Positions 1-6,677 of a DNA stretch of 8,796 nt are shown piece after piece. Made by a program: the position numbers and the translations under genes. The notes under the pieces are model-generated. The model was not told where the DNA came from and ran no database searches. It was given only the letters and a program-made list of their open reading frames with translations. The DNA is from Streptomycetaceae bacterium (lineage in GTDB: Bacteria; Actinomycetota; Actinomycetes; Nanopelagicales; Nanopelagicaceae), in contig JAIYCF010000031.1 in assembly GCA_027488165.1 (NCBI GenBank), positions 1-8,796 on the forward strand, read 5' to 3'. Numbering within the stretch: position 1 is the stretch's first letter; the number at the start of each line of letters is the position of its first letter.

Positions 1-6
1 AATTTA

Positions 7-1260
7 ATGGGTCGAGTAAAACCGATAGATTTAATTCTTGTGGCGCCCTTAATCCCCGTAACTACTGCACGCCTTGGCGAGCACCTGCCACTTCTTGAAC
101 TTCTGCCAGATAGCGCACCTGTTTCTTGGGTTCGCGGCGGCGATGGCTTAGTTGGCTGGGGATCTTATGCATCTACAAAAGTCAGTGGCCCAAGTCGATT
201 TAACGATGCGCGCACTTGGTGGCACCAACAGTTAGAAAAGTTAGCAATTTCAGACTCGGTACATACAAGTGGCACCGGCCCGATTCTCTTTACTTCTTTC
301 TCATTTGATCAGAGCGAAGATTCAGTTCTTGTTATTCCAGAAGTAATTGTTGGAATGCGCAATGGCAGTTCTTGGATAACTTGGATTGGTGATCAAGCCC
401 AGCCAAAGTTATTTGAGAGCGCCCAAAATCTAGAAGATGCCGAATACAACTGGGGCGATGGCTCAATCAGCCCTGCCGAATGGCAGCTTCGCGTTGCGCA
501 AGCGATTAAGGAAATTGAGAGCACAAAACTTGAAAAAGTTGTTCTTGCTCGCGATCTAAAAGTTAATTCTCACCGCGCAATTGATCCACGCAAAATTCTG
601 CGCAATTTAAGCGCGGAATATCCATCTACTTGGATCTTTGCCGTCGATGGCTTGATCGGCGCAACGCCTGAACTCTTATTGCGTTTATCCCGCGGAATGG
701 TTACATCACGTGTTCTTGCTGGAACGATCAGCAAAACTGGCGATGATGAAAGAGATTTGGCGCTGGCCGCATCATTGGCGCGTTCCTCTAAGGATCTCGA
801 AGAGCATGAATACGCCGTTAGATCAGTTGCTGATGCACTAGATCCTTTCTGTACTTCAACGAATGTTCCAGAATCGCCATTTGTACTGCACTTAGCAAAC
901 GTTATGCACCTTGCAACTGATGTTACGGGTGCTTTAATTGAAAGCAAGAAGAGCGTTGATGCTTTTACAATTCTTGAAAAATTACATCCTTCTGCCGCTG
1001 TCTGCGGAACACCAACTGAAAGTGCCGCGCAACTAATCAAAGATATTGAAGGAATGCCACGTGGCCGTTATGCCGGCCCTGTTGGTTGGCTAGATGCGCG
1101 CGGTGACGGTGAAATTGGCATCGCCCTTCGCTGCGGACAGATTTCGGGAAGTGAATTACGAATCTTTGCCGGGTGCGGAATTGTGGCTGGTTCTAACCCA
1201 GAGAAAGAGTTAACTGAAAGCAACGCTAAATTTGCGCCAATGCGAAGCGCACTTTCATAA
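7..1260 (+). CDS. menF: Isochorismate synthase MenF (EntC/MenF family)
   Basis: This cytosolic, Mg-dependent enzyme converts chorismate to isochorismate, the first committed step of menaquinone synthesis. The 417-residue length is normal for the family. The N-terminal ~150 residues are the variable part (GLVGWG at 47-52). The chorismate-binding domain follows: KVVLAR at 177-182 carries the family's catalytic lysine (K177), GATPELLL at 218-225 carries the acid glutamate (E222), LAGT lies at 237-240, the KDLEEH block at 262-267, and HPSAAVCGTP at 337-346. The C-terminal AGCGIVAGS and ELTESNAK blocks (E401, E404, K408) supply expected metal and substrate contacts. The lysine at 177, rather than the glutamine of anthranilate synthase, and the linked men genes favour menaquinone over siderophore or tryptophan synthesis. 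ATG at 7 is the first start visible, but the frame is open to the window edge and only six bases precede it, so the true start could lie upstream and no ribosome site can be judged. The gene ends 3 bp from the convergent menD. Confidence 0.93.
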   Translation: MGRVKPIDLILVAPLIPVTTARLGEHLPLLELLPDSAPVSWVRGGDGLVGWGSYASTKVSGPSRFNDARTWWHQQLEKLAISDSVHTSGTGPILFTSFSFDQSEDSVLVIPEVIVGMRNGSSWITWIGDQAQPKLFESAQNLEDAEYNWGDGSISPAEWQLRVAQAIKEIESTKLEKVVLARDLKVNSHRAIDPRKILRNLSAEYPSTWIFAVDGLIGATPELLLRLSRGMVTSRVLAGTISKTGDDERDLALAASLARSSKDLEEHEYAVRSVADALDPFCTSTNVPESPFVLHLANVMHLATDVTGALIESKKSVDAFTILEKLHPSAAVCGTPTESAAQLIKDIEGMPRGRYAGPVGWLDARGDGEIGIALRCGQISGSELRIFAGCGIVAGSNPEKELTESNAKFAPMRSALS

Positions 1261-1263
1261 ACT

Positions 1264-2838
1264 CTAAAGCGATTTCATCTTCTCTGCTAGCTCTTTTATT
1301 AGATCCGCATTTGCTTCACGGTTTGGAACGTTACAAAGAACAACACTTAAACCTTTAATTGGTGCGGTAACTTCCTTAACTAGATCCGAAACGCTATTGA
1401 TAGATTTTGCATTAATCCCCATGGATTTTGCAATCGCTTCAGGATCTAACCCGTGTGGTGTTCCAAAAACTTCTTCAAAGCCGTCAACACCGCGTTGTGG
1501 CAGAGTTGAAAAGATTCCGCCACCATCATTATTTACAACAAAGATCTTTAGATTTACTTGATCATGATGAATTAAACCAGTTAAGTCATGTAAAAAAGCT
1601 AGATCTCCAAGTACTGCAATTGCCGAGCCGTGATGCGTTGCAATTCCGGTTGCGGTGGAGATATTTCCGTCAATGCCGGCTAGACCACGGTTGGCATATG
1701 TAATTACCCCGATGCGGGAAGATGCAAAAGCTTCTATATCTCTAATGGGGCGCGATGATGCAATAAAGAGAGCAGTTTCTGCAGGAAGATTGGCTGCAAT
1801 CTCGCGCGCAATAAGTGGCTCAGACCAGATTGAAATATCTTTCACAACTTTTGCGCTGCGTTCAGAATACTTCTGCCATTTCGCGATCCATTCGGGATCG
1901 GCTGGCGCAACATAAAGTTCGGGGAGATCGGTAAAGCGCTTATCTGCCAAGCGATCTGAATCAACTGTTGCGATACGCGGATCGATAACAAAGGTTGAGC
2001 GAGCAGATTTGATAAGTGCGTTTATGGATCTAGAAAGAGTTGTACGACCAATGACTATCACGGTATCTGGAGTTAAATCTTTAGCAATTGGTGTAGCCGT
2101 TAGAAATAAACTGGCGTGGGCGTTTGCTTGGGAAAATGTCAGAGGATCTTCACTTATTACGGGCCAGCCGAGTGATTCAATAAATGCGCTTACTGCTGCA
2201 ACATCAAGTCCTCCACGGTCGTGGCCAATAACCAATAAGCCACGAGTTGATTTACTGGCAAGAGTTCCCGCTTTTTTGCGATCAAAGATTCTTGGCGGAT
2301 TTATCTTCAAGCCATCAAGCCAAGAATCGTTATCATCGCCAAGTAGTGGTTCCTCAAATTGCACATTGATATGGACTGGACCAGATTGCAGAGCATTAAG
2401 TGGGAGTTCTAGTGGGTACGCACTTCCAGATACATCAGAGAAGTATCGAACTGCTTTACCAAAGATTCGTGCTTGCTCAGTGGTCTGGTTAGCTCCTGTG
2501 CGACGAAGTTCTGCAGGACGATCTGCGGTGATTACAAAAAGTGGAATATTTGAGTGTGATGCTTCAAGTACTGCAGGGTGGTAATTCGCAACCGCTGTTC
2601 CGCTGGTGCAGATAACTGGTACAGGACGATTGCTGGCTTTTGCTAAACCGAGTGCGTAGAAAGCAGCAGTGCGTTCGTCGATACGAATATGTAACTTAAT
2701 CAAGCCGCGTTTTTGAGCCGCAACGAGTGCCAGAGATAAAGGCGCGTTACGCGAACCTGGAGAAATAACCACGTCAGTTATTCCGGCCTCTAGAATTTGG
2801 CGAATGATTACTCGTGCAAGTTGGGTCGCTTGGTTCAT
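1264..2838 (-). CDS. menD: SEPHCHC synthase MenD (ThDP-dependent)
   Basis: MenD uses thiamine diphosphate and Mg to decarboxylate 2-oxoglutarate and add the resulting unit to isochorismate, giving SEPHCHC. Numbered from the ATG at 2838 the protein has 524 residues. SPGSRNAPLS at 26-35 and RIDERTAAF at 52-60 carry the ThDP-activating glutamate (E55). CTSGTAVANYHPAV lies at 77-90 and ADRPAELRRTGANQT at 105-119. The C-terminal ThDP/Mg site is GDLAFLHD (411-418) and NNDGGGIF (436-443). The frame also allows an ATG at 2880 (538 residues). I prefer 2838 because it overlaps the menC stop as ATGA, has a GGGAG ribosome site (2847-2851) 8 nt upstream, and starts the protein close to the first conserved helix. 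It is the last gene of the menB-menC-menD operon and its TAG stop lies 3 bp from the end of menF. In mycobacteria MenD is feedback-inhibited by DHNA; whether that holds here cannot be read from the sequence. Confidence 0.95.
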   Translation of the reverse strand: MNQATQLARVIIRQILEAGITDVVISPGSRNAPLSLALVAAQKRGLIKLHIRIDERTAAFYALGLAKASNRPVPVICTSGTAVANYHPAVLEASHSNIPLFVITADRPAELRRTGANQTTEQARIFGKAVRYFSDVSGSAYPLELPLNALQSGPVHINVQFEEPLLGDDNDSWLDGLKINPPRIFDRKKAGTLASKSTRGLLVIGHDRGGLDVAAVSAFIESLGWPVISEDPLTFSQANAHASLFLTATPIAKDLTPDTVIVIGRTTLSRSINALIKSARSTFVIDPRIATVDSDRLADKRFTDLPELYVAPADPEWIAKWQKYSERSAKVVKDISIWSEPLIAREIAANLPAETALFIASSRPIRDIEAFASSRIGVITYANRGLAGIDGNISTATGIATHHGSAIAVLGDLAFLHDLTGLIHHDQVNLKIFVVNNDGGGIFSTLPQRGVDGFEEVFGTPHGLDPEAIAKSMGINAKSINSVSDLVKEVTAPIKGLSVVLCNVPNREANADLIKELAEKMKSL

Positions 2839-3782
2839 GCGATGAGCTCCCAAGTTTTCATAACGCGATTCTTCCACCATTCATAGCGATCAGGTGCCAC
2901 TTCAAGAGCGCCAAAATCAAGCTCAAAATCTCTTATTTCAATTTCACCGTTAACGATTGGCAAATTCGCAACGTTTGCGCTTAGAAGAGATCCGGTACCT
3001 AAACCGCAATCAAAATTTAATTCTTCAAAAGATGCTGCTAATTGCAGCCCGTAATTTATTCCGACCGCGCTTTCTAGTGCGCTAGATACAACTACTGGAA
3101 GATTGTGGTGCTTCGCTAATTGGTGTGCGCGTTCGATTCCACCAAGTGGTTGGACTTTGAGCATCAAAATATCAATCGCACCTTCTAAATTTACTGTGAA
3201 AGGGTCGCGCGCTTTGCGCAGGACTTCATCGCCGGCAATTGGAATATCAATAAGCAGTTTTGCTTTTAGTTCTCGGAGTTCTTCAACTGTTGCACAAGGT
3301 TGCTCCACATATTCAAGTGGACCGATATTTTCATAAATTGATCGCAAGTTTGTAATTGCAGTTGCCACAGACCAATTACCGTTGACGTCAATACGTAACT
3401 TGGCTTTTGGGGCCAAGGTGCGAACCTTTGCCAGACGCACTATGTCTTGGCTTAAGTTATCGCCCACTTTGACCTTGAAGGTTTCTACTCCTGGAAATGA
3501 GCTAACAATTCTTTCGATATCCGCTGGGTCGTTAAGCGCCGGGATAGTGCCGTTAACTTTTACTGAAGTGCGATAAAGCTTTGGACGGGGCTTAGTTGCA
3601 GTTTCGATTGCGCATTGCAACCAAGGCACGGATTCTTCAGATCCGTACTCAAGAAATGGTGAAAATTCGCCCCAACCGTATTCGCCTCTAAAGAGCGCAA
3701 CTTCGCGATAAGTCACACCACGAAAATTGGTATTGGTTGGCAGCGCAACTACTCGCATAGTGGAGAAGAGTTCGAGCGACAT
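2835..3782 (-). CDS. menC: o-Succinylbenzoate synthase MenC (enolase superfamily)
   Basis: MenC dehydrates SHCHC to o-succinylbenzoate (OSB). The 315-residue protein has the actinobacterial MenC form. A short N-terminal capping domain contains FRG (20-22) and GWGEFSPFLEYG (36-47). A TIM-barrel follows with every expected catalytic element: KVK at 103-105 (catalytic K105), metal ligands D132 (IDVNGNW), E160 (VEQP) and D185 (AGDE), and the second catalytic lysine K209 (LKVQPLGG). SSALESAVG lies at 233-241. With both lysines and all three acids in place it should be active. The ATG at 3782 is 16 bp downstream of the menB stop and has no convincing Shine-Dalgarno; an in-frame ATG at 3758 has none either, and I kept the longer form because it leaves a normal N-terminal strand before FRG. 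The TGA stop overlaps the menD ATG. Some enolase-superfamily relatives are N-acylamino acid racemases, but the men context settles the call. Confidence 0.94.
   Translation of the reverse strand: MSLELFSTMRVVALPTNTNFRGVTYREVALFRGEYGWGEFSPFLEYGSEESVPWLQCAIETATKPRPKLYRTSVKVNGTIPALNDPADIERIVSSFPGVETFKVKVGDNLSQDIVRLAKVRTLAPKAKLRIDVNGNWSVATAITNLRSIYENIGPLEYVEQPCATVEELRELKAKLLIDIPIAGDEVLRKARDPFTVNLEGAIDILMLKVQPLGGIERAHQLAKHHNLPVVVSSALESAVGINYGLQLAASFEELNFDCGLGTGSLLSANVANLPIVNGEIEIRDFELDFGALEVAPDRYEWWKNRVMKTWELIA
2847..2851 (-). promoter_or_regulatory. Ribosome binding site supporting the menD start at 2838 (GGGAG)
   Basis: The minus strand reads GGGAG 8 nt before the ATG at 2838, inside the 3' end of menC. 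Together with the ATGA overlap it favours this start over the upstream ATG at 2880, which has only a poor purine match ahead of it. Confidence 0.55.
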
Positions 3783-3798
3783 AATTATTTAGCCAAAG

Positions 3799-4677
3799 TT
3801 AGGGACGCTTTGGAAACTTTCCGAAATCAGGTGCGCGCTTTTCTTTATAAGCATCGCGGCCTTCTTGTCCTTCTTCGCTTAAGTAGAAGAGAAGAGTGGC
3901 GTCTCCTGCAAGTTGTTGAATTCCGGCAAGGCCATCGTCGGCTGCGTTCATCGAAGATTTAAGTAAGCGAAGTGCAAGTGGAGAATTGCGCAACATCTCG
4001 CGGCACCATGAAACGGTTTCCGCTTCAAGATCTTTAAGCGGAACAACGGTGTTAACAAGGCCCATGGCGAGCGCTTCTTGCGCATCGTATTGACGAGTCA
4101 TAAACCAGATTTCGCGCGCTTTCTTCTGTCCAACACTTGCCGCAAGTAACCCTGAACCGTAACCACCGTCGAATGAACCAACCATCGGACCGGTCTGACC
4201 AAACTTGGCGTTCTCTGCTGCAATTGTTAGATCACAGACAACGTGCAGAACATGTCCGCCACCGATCGCCCAACCTGCAACCATGGCAACAACTGGTTTA
4301 GGTGTGCGACGAATTTGAATTTGGAGATCTAAAACATTTAAACGGCCAATTCCTTTTTGTGCCAACGGATCTTCTCCGAGATAGCCATCATCTCCACGAA
4401 CGCTGATATCTCCGCCAGAACAGAAAGCTTCATCGCCAGTTCCGGTAAAGATGATTACGCCGACTTCTGAGTTATCGCGGGCAAGCGAGAATGCTTCCTG
4501 TAATTCAATAATTGTTTGTGGGCGAAATGCGTTGCGCACCTCTGGTCGATTGATCGCGATCTTGGCCATGCCATCGCCAACTTGATAGGTGATATCTGTA
4601 AATTTCTCTCCACCTGCGCCGGTTGCCCAGGCAGGGATAGAACGGTTACCAAATTCACGCTTGATCGGCTTGCTCAC
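3799..4677 (-). CDS. menB: 1,4-Dihydroxy-2-naphthoyl-CoA synthase MenB
   Basis: MenB is a crotonase-fold enzyme that cyclises OSB-CoA to 1,4-dihydroxy-2-naphthoyl-CoA by a Dieckmann-type condensation. The 292 residues contain FCSGGD (85-90, oxyanion hole), GWAIGGGHVLH (135-145, second oxyanion loop), QTGP (161-164), GSFDGGYG (167-174) and a C-terminal PDFGKF block (283-288). By comparison with E. coli MenB, S168, D170 and Y265 are the expected catalytic residues. G163 takes the place of E. coli Gly156, which marks bicarbonate-dependent (type I) enzymes; mycobacterial MenB has an aspartate there. The start is a GTG at 4677, supported by a strong GGAGG ribosome site (4682-4686) 4 nt upstream. 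It is the first gene of the leftward menB-menC-menD operon and is divergent from menE across 42 bp. The length and the C-terminal signature make other enoyl-CoA hydratases unlikely. Confidence 0.96.
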   Translation of the reverse strand: MSKPIKREFGNRSIPAWATGAGGEKFTDITYQVGDGMAKIAINRPEVRNAFRPQTIIELQEAFSLARDNSEVGVIIFTGTGDEAFCSGGDISVRGDDGYLGEDPLAQKGIGRLNVLDLQIQIRRTPKPVVAMVAGWAIGGGHVLHVVCDLTIAAENAKFGQTGPMVGSFDGGYGSGLLAASVGQKKAREIWFMTRQYDAQEALAMGLVNTVVPLKDLEAETVSWCREMLRNSPLALRLLKSSMNAADDGLAGIQQLAGDATLLFYLSEEGQEGRDAYKEKRAPDFGKFPKRP

Positions 4678-4719
4678 GATTCCTCCATCTTCGACTTCGA
4701 GCGATAGCCTACGCGTGCA
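4678..4719. promoter_or_regulatory. Divergent menB / menE intergenic promoter region
   Basis: This 42-bp gap separates two divergent men arms and must hold, or lie very close to, both promoters. TAGCCTA at 4705-4711 reads as a TANNNT-type -10 on each strand: TAGCCT (4705-4710) rightward and TAGGCT (4711 back to 4706) leftward. Rightward, the hexamer ends 9 nt before the menE ATG, which has no Shine-Dalgarno, so menE is probably leaderless or nearly so. Leftward, a start about 7 nt downstream would give menB a leader of roughly 20 nt containing its GGAGG. No clear -35 hexamer is seen in either direction. The sequence symmetry is observed; promoter function is inferred. Confidence 0.45.
4682..4686 (-). 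promoter_or_regulatory. Ribosome binding site of menB (GGAGG)
   Basis: The minus strand reads GGAGG here, within GATGGAGGAATC, 4 nt before the GTG at 4677. It is the strongest Shine-Dalgarno in the window and fixes the non-ATG start of menB. Confidence 0.75.
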
Positions 4720-5817
4720 ATGGAGCAGACGTCACAACGAGAGATTCGTGCGATAGATCCCACGTGGGACCTCGCCGAGTTAATGGCGCGCCTTGCCAAA
4801 GCCCTGGTTTCCGATGGGCCAGCGATATCCCTTGGCTCGGTTTCTGTCGAAAAGGCGCCGCAGCGCGTTGCTCTGATTGTTAATACCAGCGGCTCAACCG
4901 GCCAAGCTAAAGAAGTTGGGTTATCTGCAAGTGCGTTGCTAGAGAGTGCCAAGAGCGCAAATAAGTTTGTTGGTGCAAAGCCTGGACAGATCTGGTCGCT
5001 CTTGTTGCCACTGACGCATATCGCTGGAATCAATGTTTTGGTTAGAAGTATGGAGCTCGGAACTGTTCCGATTGATGCACGAGAAGTCAGCGGTAAATAT
5101 CCTTTTGCCGATTTCACAGCCGTTGTTCCAACTCAGTTGTTTCGCGCCTTAAATGGAGACAACGATCTGCTTGAGCATTTGATCTCAGCGCAGGCGGTTT
5201 TAGTTGGTGGCGCAGCGCTTTCGGCCGAACTTCGCGAAGCATCACGTAACGCGGGTATCAACGTGATTGAAACATATGGAATGACCGAAACTTGTGGTGG
5301 CTGTATCTATGACGGCACGCCTCTTGAGGGAACTGCATTTGAAATCGATGAAGTTGGTGTTATTTCCATCGCAAGTAAATCTCTGGCAACAACATACTTA
5401 AATGCACCAGAGGCTTGGAATGAGCGAATTCGTAACGGATATCTGGTTACAACCGATATCGGCCACCTTGAAGATGGCAAATTAGTGGTCACCGGACGAA
5501 GCGATGATGTCATTGTTTCAGGTGGTGAAAACATTTCGCTAGCCCAAGTTGAGAAGTTGATTACAAATACTTTCTCAGGAGTTGATTGTGCGGCATTTGC
5601 AGTTGCAGATTCACAATGGGGACAATCGCTGCAGTTAGCGATTGCTGGAGAAGTTAAGCCAGATCAATCCGCGATCAATGAATATCTTTCCTCCCAAATT
5701 TCTCGGGCAGCCAAAGTTAAGAACTTCATCTATCTATCTGAAATTCCACGCACCTCACTTGGCAAGATTGATCGCAGCAAACTCGCGCAGATTGCGGCAG
5801 AGGTAAACCATGGCTAA
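4720..5817 (+). CDS. menE: o-Succinylbenzoate-CoA ligase MenE (AMP-binding family)
   Basis: MenE activates o-succinylbenzoate with ATP to an acyl-adenylate and transfers it to CoA, giving the MenB substrate. The 365 residues carry the full ANL-superfamily motif set: P-loop TSGSTGQAKEV (56-66), PLTHIAG (97-103), YGMTE (186-190), the adenine/ribose-binding TTDIG with D246, the hinge region TGRSDD (258-263) followed by SGGENIS (267-273), and the C-terminal catalytic lysine K349 in TSLGKIDR. The protein is about 100 residues shorter than E. coli or Bacillus MenE. The missing part lies before the P-loop; short forms are usual in Actinobacteria (mycobacterial MenE is similar in size), so this is not a truncation. 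The ATG at 4720 has no Shine-Dalgarno and lies just after a -10-like element, suggesting a leaderless message. The stop overlaps menA by 8 bp. The men context makes OSB the likely substrate. Confidence 0.92.
   Translation: MEQTSQREIRAIDPTWDLAELMARLAKALVSDGPAISLGSVSVEKAPQRVALIVNTSGSTGQAKEVGLSASALLESAKSANKFVGAKPGQIWSLLLPLTHIAGINVLVRSMELGTVPIDAREVSGKYPFADFTAVVPTQLFRALNGDNDLLEHLISAQAVLVGGAALSAELREASRNAGINVIETYGMTETCGGCIYDGTPLEGTAFEIDEVGVISIASKSLATTYLNAPEAWNERIRNGYLVTTDIGHLEDGKLVVTGRSDDVIVSGGENISLAQVEKLITNTFSGVDCAAFAVADSQWGQSLQLAIAGEVKPDQSAINEYLSSQISRAAKVKNFIYLSEIPRTSLGKIDRSKLAQIAAEVNHG
5799..5803 (+). promoter_or_regulatory. Ribosome binding site of menA (AGAGG)
   Basis: AGAGG lies 6 nt before the ATG at 5810, inside the 3' end of menE. 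It supports the start that overlaps menE and translation from a shared menE-menA message. Confidence 0.5.
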
Positions 5818-6658
5818 TAAATGGGTTGTCGGAGCGCGCCCGCGCACACTTCCTGCGGCAATTGCACCGGTGCTTGTTGCAACGGCATATGCCAGAGAAG
5901 ATTGGCGGCCAGTTGCAGCGTTACTGGCGCTAATAGTTAGCCTTTCGTTACAGGTAGGTGTTAATTACGCCAACGATTACTCCGATGGAATTCGGGGCAC
6001 CGATGACTCACGTATCGGGCCAATCCGCTTAACTGCCAGCGGACTCGCCTCTGCAAAGTCTGTCAAGAACGCCGCTTTCATATCTTTCGCGGTCGCAGCA
6101 GTTGCTGGGCTTGTTTTAGCGATTCAAAGTTCATGGTGGTTGATTGCCGTTGGTGCTTTCGCAATTGCAGCAGCTTGGGGATACACCGGCGGTGCCAATC
6201 CATATGGCTATCGCGGGTTAGGTGAGATTTCTGTATTTCTATTCTTTGGAATCGTTGCCACGGTTGGTACTTATTTTGTGCAGACCGAAGAGTTAAACCT
6301 GGAGATCTTTGTAATCGCAGTTCCGATGGGATCGCTTTCATGTGCAATCCTGGTTATCAATAACTTACGAGATCGTTCTCAGGATGAACTTGTTGGCAAA
6401 CTCACCATGGCGGTACGCCTGGGAGATAAAGGTGCGCGCGTCCTTTACATATCTCTTCTGATTTCAGCTCACCTTTTCGCGTTACTTACCTTTCAGCCAT
6501 TTGCACTACTAACTCTGCTGGCTCTGCCGCTAACTCTTCCCTTGGCTAAGGCGATCTGGGCGGGAGCTAGCGGCGCAGCGCTGATTCCATATCTTGCAAA
6601 AACTGGGCAGGTGCAACTTGTATTCGCAGCCCTTTTTGCACTCGGCCTAGTTCTCTAA
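5810..6658 (+). CDS. menA: 1,4-Dihydroxy-2-naphthoate polyprenyltransferase MenA (UbiA family)
   Basis: MenA is an integral membrane prenyltransferase that joins DHNA to a polyprenyl diphosphate with loss of CO2, giving demethylmenaquinone. The 282-residue protein begins with GARPRTLPAAIAP (8-20), typical of MenA. It has both aspartate-rich, Mg-diphosphate-binding motifs of the UbiA family: NYANDYSDGIRGTDD at 52-66 (D56, D59, D65) and INNLRDRSQD at 183-192 (D188, D192). PIRLTASG (71-78) and GYRGLGEI (133-140) are further conserved family blocks. About eight to nine hydrophobic helices span the rest, with one reaching the C-terminus. It overlaps menE by 8 bp, so the two are almost certainly co-transcribed. 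MenG, which would methylate the product, is not in the window. The DNDxxD-like first motif and the men context exclude protohaem or chlorophyll prenyltransferases. Confidence 0.95.
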   Translation: MANKWVVGARPRTLPAAIAPVLVATAYAREDWRPVAALLALIVSLSLQVGVNYANDYSDGIRGTDDSRIGPIRLTASGLASAKSVKNAAFISFAVAAVAGLVLAIQSSWWLIAVGAFAIAAAWGYTGGANPYGYRGLGEISVFLFFGIVATVGTYFVQTEELNLEIFVIAVPMGSLSCAILVINNLRDRSQDELVGKLTMAVRLGDKGARVLYISLLISAHLFALLTFQPFALLTLLALPLTLPLAKAIWAGASGAALIPYLAKTGQVQLVFAALFALGLVL

Positions 6659-6665
6659 CTTTCGC

Positions 6666-6671
6666 TAGACT
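6666..6671 (+). promoter_or_regulatory. Putative -10 element of a leaderless promoter for the PLDc_N gene
   Basis: TAGACT matches the actinobacterial TANNNT -10 consensus and ends 6 nt before the ATG at 6678, the spacing that would start transcription at the A of the ATG. The 19-bp gap after menA has no Shine-Dalgarno, in keeping with a leaderless message. No -35 hexamer is evident. Read-through from menA remains possible. Confidence 0.45.
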
Positions 6672-6677
6672 CTACCC

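Noticed and set aside
570..1040. 156-codon open frame on the minus strand opposite menF
   Set aside because: It is a shadow of the strongly conserved chorismate-binding domain of menF; its cysteine- and serine-rich sequence resembles no protein family I know.
2009..2584. 191-codon open frame on the plus strand opposite menD
   Set aside because: It lies wholly inside menD on the other strand, has no recognisable domain or ribosome site, and its composition is what antisense reading of this codon usage yields.
3783..3798. A/T-rich stretch (minus strand TAAATAATT) before menC as a separate -10 element
   Set aside because: It ends about 2 nt before the menC ATG, too close for a start site at or upstream of the ATG, and menC is 16 bp downstream of menB in the same operon.
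4674..5117. 147-codon open frame on the minus strand opposite menE, reaching the menB start
   Set aside because: It covers the conserved P-loop region of menE in antisense and would occupy the menB ribosome site and promoter. No domain is recognisable.
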